This document shows, piece by piece, positions 1-9,173 of a stretch of DNA of 64,000 nucleotides. How positions within the stretch are numbered: the stretch's first letter is position 1; the number at the start of each line of letters is the position of its first letter. The stretch is taken from NCBI RefSeq assembly GCF_000472785.1, contig NZ_AXAL01000032.1, positions 1 through 64,000 of the forward strand, read 5' to 3'. This stretch comes from Mesorhizobium loti CJ3sym. GTDB taxonomy: Bacteria; Pseudomonadota; Alphaproteobacteria; Rhizobiales; Rhizobiaceae. Below the pieces are notes generated by a model. That model was given only the letters and a program-made list of their open reading frames with translations. It made no database searches and was not told the DNA's origin. The position numbers and the translations under genes were made by a program.

Positions 1-97
1 TGCTCTTCCGTGAACCGCTTTCTCTTCATCAGTCCGTCCTTCGATCAAGGGCCGGACTCTAATCTCACATGGAGGAAATTCTCAGTGGCAGGTCACC
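1..97 (+). mobile_element. right-end fragment of an IS3-family element
   Basis: The stretch at about 55-97 (CTCTAATC, then TGGAGGA, then GGCAGGTCA) closely resembles the right end of the IS relic that follows at about 268-307 (CTCTAATC, CTGGATGA, GGCAGGTCA). It is therefore read as the terminal inverted-repeat end of a related IS, abutted by a second fragment. No open frame continues through it. Boundaries are approximate. Confidence 0.5.
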
Positions 98-292
98 GAA
101 TGGAAGGAGGACTTCAACACCGCGAGGCCGCATTCCTCGCTCGGCTACCAGACCCCGGCAGCCTATGCCGAGGTCATCACCGCAACCGGCTCCGACGCTG
201 TGCTGATGGAAGGCTCCGCGCCTCCGCCGGTTGCTCAACCCGCGCCACATGGCGTAACAAAAACGGTCGAGGCTCTAATCGCAGCTGGATGA
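86..292 (+). pseudogene. IS3-family transposase, C-terminal relic
   Basis: An open frame without a start codon encodes the C-terminal end of an IS3-type OrfB integrase (DDE family). It shows the signature FNTARPHSSLGYQTPAAYAE, in which the NxxRPHSSLGY motif marks the end of the catalytic core. It stops at the TGA at 290-292 inside the IS right end. Everything upstream, including the DDE residues, is missing, so it is inactive. Confidence 0.8.
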
Positions 293-308
293 CAGTTCAG
301 AGGCAGGT

Positions 309-630
309 CACCGCATGACGGTTCGCTACGAGACCAGCAGGCCGGACGACCGCGAGGTTCGCGAGCGGATGAAGGCGATCGCGCAGGAGCGTCGCCGGTT
401 CGGCTACCGGCGTCTTCTCGTGATGCTGAGGCGGGAGGGCCTGGTCGTGAACCACAAGAAGCTGTTCCGGCTCTATCGGGAGAGAAGCTCGCCGTTCGCC
501 GCCGTGGCGGCCGCAAGCGGGCGATCGGGACCAGGGCGCCGATGCTGGTGCCGCAGAGGCCCGACGAGCGCTGGTCGCTCGACTTCGTATCGGACCAGCT
601 CACCGACGGGCGCCGCTTCCGCATCCTTCC
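309..630 (+). pseudogene. IS3-family transposase OrfB, N-terminal half, frameshifted
   Basis: The frame from 315 reads RFGYRRLLVMLRREG, the helix-turn-helix/RRxGYRR region at the start of an IS3-group OrfB. Near 480 the frame shifts and continues as KLAVRRRGGRKRAIGTRAPM and WSLDFVSDQLTDGRRFRIL, the opening of the rve integrase core. It then breaks off near 627, before the second catalytic Asp. It is the same IS group as the relic at 21018-21619 and in the same orientation, but that copy keeps the opposite half and differs visibly in sequence. Confidence 0.85.
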
Positions 631-702
631 AACTTCGACGCTAACTTCATCGGTGGTTACATCAAAAGGCACGCCCACATCCTCGCATTCAGCAACAACT
701 CC

Positions 703-2478
703 CTAAAGAAAGGCCCACCGCCCCCGGAGCCTATCAATAAGGTGGCTTGCGACCTGCGAACCTGACAGGTGAACGCCCAATTCCCCCATCGGAAGGTCTG
801 GGCTGATTGTTGCAGAGCCCATGTTGAGACTCGTGATCACCACGTCATCCTCGCCCCATAGGAGGAACTTCGCGTGGAAACTCTCTGTCGGTGACACGAC
901 CTGAACGCCTCTTGCCAGTGCTTCTACTGCGACCGACATAGCTGCGCTGGCCTCTGCGATGGCACCGGAGTTCTGACTGTATACGACTACGGGGGTTAAA
1001 CCTGTCCTCGAATGGAAGTGTTCAGCAGGAATTATTGCATTGGCAAATGCGGCATTTCCTAGCCGATCACTGGCAATCAGGAAGCGTTTTTCGGCGGTTC
1101 CACTCGCGTGGCGCAAGAGGGCTTCATGCATCTGGCCCGATACTACTCCCGCGGTCATTTTTCCTTGTTGAGGCTGAAGCCTGAGAGCGTTCCCCAAAAG
1201 GTAAAGTTCACTACCGACTTCGGGCCGAAAGCCGGGTTGCGCTATAAGTTTACAGAAGCTGCTAACCAGCTGCGCCACGATACCCGGCGATCGCAATATT
1301 GCAGTGACTTCGAGGCGATCAAACTTGCTGAAGAGCCAGCTGCAAGATCCTATTGCTCCGATCCAACCACCAAGCCCATCGTCCGCAACAATCAGTTTGG
1401 CATGCGACCCGGTGGAGCGCAGATGAATAGTGACGCTTCCTCTAAGAGAGTCATCACCCGAGATCGCCTTTGAGATCGCAGTCGCCTCCAAAAGAGTCTT
1501 TTCTTTTGGCTCGTTCGAGCTTCCGGCTCCCCAAAATATATCTATGCGCGCCCCCCTCCTTACAGCGCCACGCATAAGGTCAACGACATTGTCGAAGCTG
1601 TCCTTTTTCAAGAATGACGAGTGGAGGTATATTCGACGGCTGGCCGTCGCAAGAATGGCATGGAATGCATCCATGTGCTCTTGACCACCCACGATCAGGT
1701 CTGTGCGCGGATCAAAATCAATTCGGGCCATCAACGGCACGATCGGTTCGTCGTCCTTCGAAATGAGAGAGTTCATCACGACCTTCTTTCCCGATACGGG
1801 AAGCGAAAGGGCATAAACAACTTGGGATTTTAGCTGCGCAGGTGCCTTTGCTGGCAGACCCCTTAGATCATGACCGTCAGCAGTCACGATGATGTATTCG
1901 TCATCTCGCTCGATTAGAGTATCGCCATCAAAATAAATTAAAGTCTCATCAGGATTAAGAATCTCCTGAAATCTTGCTACATTTTGAGACGGACTCGTTT
2001 GAACCTTTTGTCCACGTACTTCGATCTCATGGACAGCGGCCCCACTCTCTTTGAAAGCCGTCAGCGCCCCAGCATTCTCGACCCGAACGTCCCTTTTAGG
2101 AAAGACCGTTCCAGTTATCTTATCGACCACGAAGGCAATCTTGCGAGAAAATCTTCGCTGAAGTGTGGGGATTTCCTCACCATGAAGGACAATTGCCGAC
2201 CCATATGCGGTGGCCTGAAATGCCGGAACGCCATGCAGCAACACCGCTTCGATCAGCCGGAAGCGCATCATCCGGTAGACGATTTCCAGGATAACGCGCC
2301 TCGGGAGGTTCAACTCTCTCGCCATCTGTGTTGCTGATCGTGCCTTAATTGAAAATGCCCATAGGACAAGCTCATCAATGGCACTCCAGCCCCGTCCCTT
2401 CTCAAGAACAACCCGGGCCGAAACACGAAGAATGGGGATTGCGGCAATCGCCAGTGGACGGCTTTTGCTCGTGATCAA
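703..2478 (-). CDS. mkoB: phospholipase D-like nuclease, MkoB-like (Mokosh type I)
   Basis: The 591-residue protein carries two HxK motifs of the PLD superfamily: GSHAKLIVADDG near residue 359 and SFHAKFLLWGEDD near residue 536. The second is followed by a SLNMGS segment that resembles the usual GSxN element. Start is a TTG at 2478 that overlaps the upstream helicase stop as TTGA. A good AAGGAG lies 8 bases before it, so the two genes are translationally coupled. A PLD protein coupled to a kinase-like/SF1-helicase protein is the gene pair described as Mokosh type I anti-phage defence (Millman et al. 2022). By family, PLD proteins act as nucleases or phosphodiesterases; the nuclease role here is inferred. 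The gene ends 70 bp from the IS relic. Confidence 0.75.
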   Translation of the reverse strand: MITSKSRPLAIAAIPILRVSARVVLEKGRGWSAIDELVLWAFSIKARSATQMARELNLPRRVILEIVYRMMRFRLIEAVLLHGVPAFQATAYGSAIVLHGEEIPTLQRRFSRKIAFVVDKITGTVFPKRDVRVENAGALTAFKESGAAVHEIEVRGQKVQTSPSQNVARFQEILNPDETLIYFDGDTLIERDDEYIIVTADGHDLRGLPAKAPAQLKSQVVYALSLPVSGKKVVMNSLISKDDEPIVPLMARIDFDPRTDLIVGGQEHMDAFHAILATASRRIYLHSSFLKKDSFDNVVDLMRGAVRRGARIDIFWGAGSSNEPKEKTLLEATAISKAISGDDSLRGSVTIHLRSTGSHAKLIVADDGLGGWIGAIGSCSWLFSKFDRLEVTAILRSPGIVAQLVSSFCKLIAQPGFRPEVGSELYLLGNALRLQPQQGKMTAGVVSGQMHEALLRHASGTAEKRFLIASDRLGNAAFANAIIPAEHFHSRTGLTPVVVYSQNSGAIAEASAAMSVAVEALARGVQVVSPTESFHAKFLLWGEDDVVITSLNMGSATISPDLPMGELGVHLSGSQVASHLIDRLRGRWAFL

Positions 2479-5400
2479 AATGTCACTCCTTCAAGAGCAT
2501 CAGCCGCCCTAGTGACAACCGCCGCGGGTCCACCTCGGTATGCTTTTTGTGTAGTAAGGTACTCTAGCGTGTCCAGGAACAAACGTATGAATGCGAGGTC
2601 ATCCTGTTCGACGGCGGAGGCGTGCCGCGTGCTTTCTTTTAAGAACTCCAAAGACCCGACGACGATTAGCTGCATTTTTGCCCGGCTTAGAAGCACGTTC
2701 ATCCGTCGCGGATCTCTTAGAAAGCCGAGCGAGGCGACGCCATTGCGGTGATTGTTTCGTACTAAAGAAACGATCACCAAGTCTGCCTCGCTGCCTTGAG
2801 AAGAATCGACCGTTCCATGCATGCGGCTATCGTGGGTGAAACCTGAGAACTGCGCGATAGAACTCGCACCGCTATCTCGCAACACGTCCAAGTCTCTGGC
2901 CATACGCTCAACCTGAGCCCTATAGGGGGATAACACAGCCAGAGTGTTCAGGTCGGCAGGGGCGGGTTTCAAATCCGCGACCTTCAGACGACGGAGTATC
3001 TCTAAGACAATCTTGCGCTCAGACGGATTATGCCATCGTGGCCGCCCCTTCTCAACCGGCTCAGCTCGACCAGATCGGCTGGCAAATGGCATGTCGATGA
3101 AGACGATCGGCGAGCTTGGAATTTTACTATCGAACGTAAAAGGCAATGGTAACTTGGCGCTCTCAATCCTGTCATCACCTGTGTAAAGCCGGTTTTTGTA
3201 AAAGCAACGTGAGACCAACTCGGCGATCGCCGGATCCATTCTATGTTGGCACCACAATTCGCTTGATACAGTGCGTCTCTGCCCTCCAGCCACGGTGCGC
3301 TTACGCTCCTCCTCCTCAACGAGTGAACGAAAGGGCTCGAGCATACGAAGTGCGAGTTGTGTCGTCGTTTCTAACACCGCTTCGTCTCGGACGGCAGATC
3401 TTAGCTCATCCAAACCGCTTTCAAAGAACGTGGCTCCAAGTACATGTTCGACTTGCTGTAGTGCATTACGGACTGCGGTGTTATTTGAAAGAATTGACGT
3501 CAGCCGCTCCGCATCGAAGGGGGGGAGCTGATGATGATCTCCTATCAGCAGCCGGCGCCCTGACAGCGATAATGGAGCTATCAATTCCGGGCCTGTCGCT
3601 TTAGCCGCTTCTTCTATTAGAACCCAATCAAATTGCGCACCATCTTCACATAAACGCTCAACGTCGAAAGAGTTACTTGTTGAAAAAACAACGTTTGCCG
3701 ATTCTAAAACTAATGCGTCTAATGCACGTAAGCCAATTTCCTCACGGCGGTTAAGCGGTCGGGTAACCTTGCCTTCATCATCAAATGTGGCGTGCAGCAC
3801 AGCCTCTTTGAGCGACGAGATCCCGAGCTGCAAGGGGCCTGGAGCCTCATTTATCAAAGCTGAACTCAGAACCCGATCGAGATAGCTAGCCGCGGTCTTT
3901 CGAAGATCTTCATCCGTCGAGACTGAATCATCTCCTCCCCTAGACCGAACTATGATCGTTTCCGGCAGCGCCGCGACAACCTTCTTTCGGACGGTTGAGA
4001 GTAGGTGATCAAGTGCTTGATGGCTTTGAGCACTCAGGAGAATTCGGGCGGCTGGGTCGCCTTCAAGGCGTCGCCTGACTACCTCGGCGCTTAGTCGCGT
4101 TTTCCCGACACCTGGGGGCCCGACGACTAGATGGTTGGGCAATGTTTTCCAGATCTGTTCCAATGCTTCCCGCTTTGGGCCATCTAGGTCACGATATTCA
4201 CTATCCTCTACCAAGACGTCCTGTGAGCTTCTTATCCGCCTTCTCAAGTCGACAAACAGCGATGCCAAATCCCGCTGCTCGCCAAGCGCCTTGGTTGTTC
4301 GCAAACGGCGCCGGATCAACGCTTCCGTCCCCGCTTCTCCGCTGCGCTTGAGAAACAGGTTCTTTTCGTCACGGATGAGATCCAGAACGTCAAACTCGTA
4401 GAGCGGAGAGCCGTTGGGGCCTTCCACTACTCCGAGAAAACGCGCCCTTATCTCGGTTGCATTTTTTGAGGATAATGTTCCTGATACACTGAGCCTCCAA
4501 TCGACGTCAGTTCCAAGATCTTCTTTTTCGAATATCCGATCCATAACCTCGGCGGTGTTGCGCTCTTCAATTTCGGCCGCGAGATTGTCGCGAGCTGTAC
4601 CCAAACGAGGGGCAAGGCGAACAACATTTCTCCCTCCATCCGTCTTCGCTGACGCGACGCTGACAGGCAGGATGTCCAACGATTTGACTAACGCCTCGAC
4701 GACTTGAACAAGCAATACTGCTCGCTGCAAAGGCACGCTCTCGCGATTGATATCGTCGACTTTTGCAGGGACTATTGGAATAGTCCAGTCAATCGCCATA
4801 CTTCTCAAGCGGCCGAGCAATGCCAGCGCGTCGTGCTTGTTGCGGGCAACTAGGACTTCGTGGTTAAGGCGATGAACCTCTCGATCGCCAGGCAGTCGAG
4901 CTCGATCCCTCGGAACGATCGAAACCACAGTAGCGATTTGCCAGGTGGGTGGACCTTCGTCCGTGAACTGTCGAACGCGGTACGAGAGAGCCTCTGTAAT
5001 GATTGTCAACGTATCGAGCGTCTCCAAATCGTTCTGGTTGGAAACGACAATCTTGGCGCCACTCGCAATATCGCCCTCTATGTATGCTATTTGACCATCC
5101 AAATCGTCGATTGGGATGCCCCCATCAGTAGCCTGATCGATAGCTTCCGCCATTTTTCGGTTAGGACGGGCAAGTAGAATGAAGCGGGCCGCTTTCGTGG
5201 TCCCAAACCGGACGAGCTCGCGTAGTAGCGCGTCGACCGAACGCATGACCCAACGTGCATCAGCGGCGTCTTCTCTATGGGGATCAGTTAGTCGACGCAG
5301 AAAATCGATCTCGCCTTCGCTTAGATCAATTACGGGTCGGCCCCGTTGAAAAGGGTCATCCGACCGAAGCCGAGTCACGTCCACACCCAATATATCAGCA

Positions 5401-6056
5401 AAAAGCGCGCCTAGAGCTTTCCAATCGTCACCATAGGAATAAATCAGCCGGTCGATCCGCGCGCGCGCTTTCGCCAACATCGGATCAAGGGGTTTGGCCT
5501 CCCCCATGCCAACGCACCACTCGAAGCCTCCAAGTTTGAAGTCCGCAGAATTGCTGCCGTTCGTGAACACTGCATGCCGGTCAAGCCTTCCGTGAACCAG
5601 TCCCCGGGCATGCAATAGCCCTATGGCCTTTGCTAAGCGGGAAAGGTTGCTCCAAAGGATTGCTCGATTGGAGACGATGTCCAGCCCCTTCAGCCAATGG
5701 CGAGAGCTTAAGGTGCGCAGACGTGCCGCCAGCGGAGTGGCTGCGGCCTCATATACCACGCAAAATGAATCTGCGGTCTCGATCATCTCGATGATTTCGA
5801 CCATGACTTCATCGGCGTCAGGATAGTTCATTACCCGATCAACCTGAAGCCTTTCATGGTTCCAGAGCTCCCTAAATTCCCCGTCTGCCTGATCTCCAGC
5901 TTTCCACCAGATCTTAAGTGTTCGATCTTCGCCTGTCTCCTTGACGACAGCCGTGATCAATCCAGGGCGTAGCTCTTCGACTTGAGGACGTTGTAGATAG
6001 TCTTCTGAAAGCGAGAAGGTATCTTCCAGTCGAATTCTCTGATTGCGTCGGGCCAT
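2475..6056 (-). CDS. mkoA: pseudokinase-SF1 helicase, MkoA-like (Mokosh type I)
   Basis: The 1193-residue protein begins with a protein-kinase fold (about 1-265) and ends with a DNA2/UPF1-like superfamily 1 helicase (COG1112 type). Helicase signatures are Walker A GPPGVGKT near 645, motif II LIEEAAK near 814, motif III GDHHQLPP, and the C-terminal SSQGSEAD and LLSRAK motifs near 1090-1125. In the kinase part Lys48 (LKIW) fits the VAIK lysine. However, the catalytic loop reads HGRLDRHAVF at 155-164 in place of HRDxKxxN, and the DFG position reads GFE at 177-179, so it looks catalytically dead. It forms an operon with the PLD gene downstream. The domain order fits MkoA of Mokosh type I; the phage-defence role is inferred from that match. 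Confidence 0.78.
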   Translation of the reverse strand: MARRNQRIRLEDTFSLSEDYLQRPQVEELRPGLITAVVKETGEDRTLKIWWKAGDQADGEFRELWNHERLQVDRVMNYPDADEVMVEIIEMIETADSFCVVYEAAATPLAARLRTLSSRHWLKGLDIVSNRAILWSNLSRLAKAIGLLHARGLVHGRLDRHAVFTNGSNSADFKLGGFEWCVGMGEAKPLDPMLAKARARIDRLIYSYGDDWKALGALFADILGVDVTRLRSDDPFQRGRPVIDLSEGEIDFLRRLTDPHREDAADARWVMRSVDALLRELVRFGTTKAARFILLARPNRKMAEAIDQATDGGIPIDDLDGQIAYIEGDIASGAKIVVSNQNDLETLDTLTIITEALSYRVRQFTDEGPPTWQIATVVSIVPRDRARLPGDREVHRLNHEVLVARNKHDALALLGRLRSMAIDWTIPIVPAKVDDINRESVPLQRAVLLVQVVEALVKSLDILPVSVASAKTDGGRNVVRLAPRLGTARDNLAAEIEERNTAEVMDRIFEKEDLGTDVDWRLSVSGTLSSKNATEIRARFLGVVEGPNGSPLYEFDVLDLIRDEKNLFLKRSGEAGTEALIRRRLRTTKALGEQRDLASLFVDLRRRIRSSQDVLVEDSEYRDLDGPKREALEQIWKTLPNHLVVGPPGVGKTRLSAEVVRRRLEGDPAARILLSAQSHQALDHLLSTVRKKVVAALPETIIVRSRGGDDSVSTDEDLRKTAASYLDRVLSSALINEAPGPLQLGISSLKEAVLHATFDDEGKVTRPLNRREEIGLRALDALVLESANVVFSTSNSFDVERLCEDGAQFDWVLIEEAAKATGPELIAPLSLSGRRLLIGDHHQLPPFDAERLTSILSNNTAVRNALQQVEHVLGATFFESGLDELRSAVRDEAVLETTTQLALRMLEPFRSLVEEEERKRTVAGGQRRTVSSELWCQHRMDPAIAELVSRCFYKNRLYTGDDRIESAKLPLPFTFDSKIPSSPIVFIDMPFASRSGRAEPVEKGRPRWHNPSERKIVLEILRRLKVADLKPAPADLNTLAVLSPYRAQVERMARDLDVLRDSGASSIAQFSGFTHDSRMHGTVDSSQGSEADLVIVSLVRNNHRNGVASLGFLRDPRRMNVLLSRAKMQLIVVGSLEFLKESTRHASAVEQDDLAFIRLFLDTLEYLTTQKAYRGGPAAVVTRAADALEGVTF

Positions 6057-6105
6057 GATTATCCACTATCTAGATCAATCCATTAATTCGCGAGTTTAGA
6101 AGATC

Positions 6106-6723
6106 ATGCAACCACATCCCGGCAGAACCACCGACCCGCTCCTAGGAAAGATGTGGAAAACAAAAAGTGCCCGCTTTAACGCCCACACACGGCTCAAAGC
6201 GAAACAGTCGCTGTCCACCACAGCAACATCTTTCCTCGCCTTTTACCTGGTAATCGTGGCGCTCATACCTCTGCTCTATGAGGCAAGCCTCCCGCCGGGC
6301 GGACCGAAATTTCTGTCGGTTGTGTCCCTCATTATATCCATTTTCCTAATTATCATCACTTTGCTGGAGAGCGCCAAAAATTACAGCGGCGAGGCAGACG
6401 GGATGCAGAAGTGCGCGCTGGAGATTTCTGAAATATACAACCAATTTCAGGCGCTGACTTTGGAGGAAGCAAACAGCCGTAGACCTGAATTTAGCGCAAC
6501 TTACAGTGATATTCTAAAGAAACACCAACTAAATCACAAAGATGTTGACTATATTAGATTTGAATTGATGTTCCATAAAGATATGCAAATTGGAATATTT
6601 TCTCTGACGTTAATGTTTATTCGCTACGTAGCTCTGATCATTGCAGAATATTGGCTTTATTTTGTACTAATAATTGGCCCCACGGTATTGGGCTATTGCT
6701 ATAGATCAGAAATAGGGCTCTGA
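6106..6723 (+). CDS. SLATT-domain two-TM membrane protein
   Basis: The 205-residue protein has a basic N-terminus (KSARFNAHTRLKAKQSLSTT) followed by two hydrophobic segments (about 43-60 and 70-88). A cytosolic helical region comes next, then another hydrophobic stretch near 165-200. This layout matches the SLATT family (SMODS and SLOG-associating two-TM effector), membrane effectors predicted to form pores in nucleotide-sensing or reverse-transcriptase conflict systems. I see no reverse transcriptase, CD-NTase or SLOG gene beside it. It is divergent from the Mokosh-like operon with a 49-bp gap, and it is clearly AT-richer than its surroundings, suggesting separate acquisition. An internal ATG at 6151 is an alternative start. 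Confidence 0.72.
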   Translation: MQPHPGRTTDPLLGKMWKTKSARFNAHTRLKAKQSLSTTATSFLAFYLVIVALIPLLYEASLPPGGPKFLSVVSLIISIFLIIITLLESAKNYSGEADGMQKCALEISEIYNQFQALTLEEANSRRPEFSATYSDILKKHQLNHKDVDYIRFELMFHKDMQIGIFSLTLMFIRYVALIIAEYWLYFVLIIGPTVLGYCYRSEIGL

Positions 6724-7554
6724 ACAATTTGGTTTCCGCGTGTGCCCCATCCCTCGATAAATCGGCGGTTCGACAGGCGCGTAAGCGACGCCTAGTTTGA
6801 TCTTACTACGAGTGAGCTGCGAAGGACATTCAACTTCAAAGTACGGGCAAAACCCGATGACGGTGTGAAGCCGATCGTGCTCTCCTCCCGTCCTGCGCAT
6901 TCAAGTTGAACGCTCACTCAGGACGCTCAAGCCGCTTTATCAATCCCCCGAACCCGCAGGCATCGTCGTCCCCAGTGCACCGCCGGAGCTGCCCCTTTGA
7001 GCGCCAAACTCAGTTCCAAGGCCCGTTTCTTCGGCCCGAAGCAGGCAGAGCGTTGCTCTAGGACATCGCAGGATGAATGATCGAGGCTGAACTCGGCAGC
7101 GGGCAACTGGTGCCCGTGCCGGCCCTGCCGGTAAGGCATAGCCATTCCCACTAACCTATGCTCACCCAGGCATTTTGACGCGCAGATTGTAGATCTCAGC
7201 GACTATCTGGCGATTGAACGCATCGTCGAAAAGGTTACGAATCTGAACATCGACGTCATCGAGCTGGCATGGCTGACAACAGCTTCCTGGTATGAGATCG
7301 ATGGCAACAGCTGGCTGCCCACAGCCCTAAAGGAGCCAAACGAGGCAATCGAGACGGTGTCGATCGCCAGCGAATGGGAGATGGTCCCATCAAGCGAGCC
7401 GGGACAGCGATGCCCCGGCTTTGCGTGTTGTGCGAGATTGGTCCCGGTATTGAACCGTCTCCGGCGACGGTCCCCTGGACTCGACCCTCGCGCTCAGCGC
7501 AATGGATGTGCGATTTTGCCCCATTTGCCTAGTATTGGTAGGTCAGAGCAAGCT
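6724..7554. other. 830-bp region with no convincing gene; one headless relic frame
   Basis: No intact gene is seen. A plus-strand frame is open from about 7180 to 7686 and reads YLAIERIVEKVTN and IELAWLTTASWYEIDG, which look protein-like. It has no ATG, GTG or TTG before 7357, so it is probably the remains of a truncated gene of unknown family. The downstream part overlaps the minus-strand pseudogene ending at 7555 and loses coding character. Confidence 0.4.
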
Positions 7555-8149
7555 TCAGCTGCTAGTCTCGTTACTGTCCTTGTCGGTCCCGTTATCGTAG
7601 GTCAAGGCGAGCGTGGACGTGCCAAGCCCCCCGCCTTCCGGTCCCTCGCACAGATCGTTGCCGAAAGTCGCCTTGCTCGCGCCTAACGCGTAATCCACCT
7701 CGGCATGGTAATCGTGCTGCCCGCGCCCATTTATGGGGTCGCGCAGATACTCAAAGGACGTGTTAAAGCCGATGCGCCCGCATAGCAACGGACCCGCCTC
7801 TTTCATGTTTTGGAAGAGGATGCCGTAGAGGGCGACCCTGCCTCCTACCCTCGGGCATTCCGCCAGGCGCGATGTAGTAAACCGTCTCGAAGTGATCTTT
7901 GCGGATGAAGAGCCGTTTGCGCTCAGCAGAGGCCTTCGCTTTCTTCGCCGGATCGTCGGCGCTAGGCGTTGGGGACGGCGGCTGAGGCTGTGACTTCAGG
8001 GCGGTGAGCTCAGCCTTCAGCGCGGCGTTCTCAGCCCGAAGTTTTGCGAGCTCACTGCTTTGGGAGGCAAACACGGGCTGTGTAGCCACCAAACCAATGG
8101 CCATCGCCGCTGCAGGTCTCTTCAAAGCAGACAGGCCAATCCCGCTCAT
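7555..8149 (-). pseudogene. secreted coiled-coil protein, frameshifted
   Basis: Two minus-strand frames together make a protein of about 197 residues. The first has a signal peptide ending near VFASQ. A short coiled coil follows (LAKLRAENAALKAELTALK), then a Pro/Ser linker and the segment FETVYYIAPGG. Near 7845, in the G-rich run GAGGGTAGGAGGCAGGG, the frame must change to continue as RVALYGILFQNMKEAGPLL through GLGTSTLALTYDNGT to a stop at 7555. The second part resembles beta-strands of a small barrel or sandwich, but the family is not recognised. The start overlaps the upstream gene as TGATG. A single-base indel or a sequencing error would explain the break. Confidence 0.6.
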
Positions 8150-8595
8150 CAGAGCTTACCTCTTGCTTCGTCGAGCTTTACCTTGATGCGGCCAACCAAC
8201 TCGCCGACTGTGTTGATGTCATCAATATCGTTAGATTGAATCGCCAACCCTCTGTCGTTGAACTCCTTGATATTGTTGAAGACATTCGCGATAAGCGATA
8301 GAGGGGCGCCCTGAGAGATAATGTTGAAAGCGCTACCTGTCTTTAGGTCCGGTCTGTGGAAAAACGTAGCAAGCACTTTTAGAATGCCAGCGTTATCAAG
8401 CGGGGGCGGGATCTTCTTGAGGAGTGTATCGAAATTCGCCTTCTCAAGAACATCCGAGATCCGGTGGAGCGCCTTTGTATGGGACTCCAACGCAGTAACT
8501 AGCGCGCCTTGGTCGGAGATCCCTCTGCGGCGAGTCTTCGCTTCAACACGTGCTCCGCCAGGTGGCGCCGTAGCGCCACTTACTTTCCTAGCCAT
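8149..8595 (-). CDS. hypothetical protein of the hydrolase cluster
   Basis: The 148-residue soluble protein is not recognised. It has a basic N-terminus (about 1-28, rich in R, K and G) and a mostly helical, amphipathic remainder (ESHTKALHRISDVLEKANF, and NNIKEFNDRGLAIQSNDID). No signal peptide or membrane segment is seen. Its ATG at 8595 is preceded by GGGGGACATCA, the G-run ribosome site shared with other genes of the cluster. It is translationally coupled (TGATG) to the secreted coiled-coil gene downstream, so the two probably work together. Confidence 0.65.
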   Translation of the reverse strand: MARKVSGATAPPGGARVEAKTRRRGISDQGALVTALESHTKALHRISDVLEKANFDTLLKKIPPPLDNAGILKVLATFFHRPDLKTGSAFNIISQGAPLSLIANVFNNIKEFNDRGLAIQSNDIDDINTVGELVGRIKVKLDEARGKL

Positions 8596-8768
8596 TGATG
8601 TCCCCCGCGCCTATTCGGCTCCCCCAGCCCTATGTATTAGGAGAGGCTAGCAACTTCGGGCAGAGATTTAAAGTACGTCAAAACAAAATACTTGAGAGAA
8701 CGGTTCTGCCATCCACAATGGCGTAACGAGGGTCCTGCTTTGCTTGATCGACCGCAGCTTTGGCCGCG

Positions 8769-9173
8769 TCACTTGTTCCTCATTCTTCCGTTCGCGTCCG
8801 GTACGCCTATCTTGCCAGGGTGAATGGCAACCATGCGTCCATCTGGCCCCTGGAGACCCAAACATCCTTTGGCAATCGCGACCATGCGGCCATCTTTGCC
8901 CTGCAAACCCAAGGCACCGGATGGAATGGCGGTCATTCGTCCATCCTTGCCTTGAAGTCCAAGCGCGCCCTTAGGGATGGCTACCATGCGGCCATCTCTG
9001 CCCTGCAGGCCGAGCGCTCCTTTGGGAACAGCTACCATGCGGCCGTCACGCCCCTGTAGGCCCAGGCCGCCACGCGGGATCGGCACCATTCTCCCATCCC
9101 TGCCTTGAAGTCCTGTCCATCCGTCCGGGATGGCAATAGATGTTCCGTCAGAACCGGTCAGTTTTGTAGGCAA
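8769..9173 (-). CDS. 17-residue tandem-repeat protein
   Basis: The 134-residue protein consists almost wholly of a 17-residue tandem repeat with consensus LQGRDGRMVAIPKGALG. There are six good copies (residues 22-123), a degenerate copy before them and a partial copy after (VPDANGRMRNK). No signal peptide is seen. The likely start is TTG at 9173 behind GGGAGG. The regular GxDGRM turn and alternating hydrophobic residues suggest a beta-solenoid or beta-roll binding module. I do not recognise the family. It sits between the two small genes and the PLD gene, on the same strand. Confidence 0.6.
   Translation of the reverse strand: MPTKLTGSDGTSIAIPDGWTGLQGRDGRMVPIPRGGLGLQGRDGRMVAVPKGALGLQGRDGRMVAIPKGALGLQGKDGRMTAIPSGALGLQGKDGRMVAIAKGCLGLQGPDGRMVAIHPGKIGVPDANGRMRNK
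8805..9110 (-). repeat. six tandem 51-bp coding repeats
   Basis: The DNA repeats with a 51-bp period. For example, ACCATGCG on the plus strand recurs at 8830 and 8881. Copies differ mainly at synonymous and a few variable positions. The array codes for the 17-residue repeats of the protein at 8769-9173. Such arrays can change copy number by slippage or recombination. Confidence 0.85.

Noticed and set aside
8805..9110. Tandem repeats as a possible CRISPR array
   Set aside because: The units are contiguous 51-bp coding repeats with no unique spacers, and the frame stays open through all copies.
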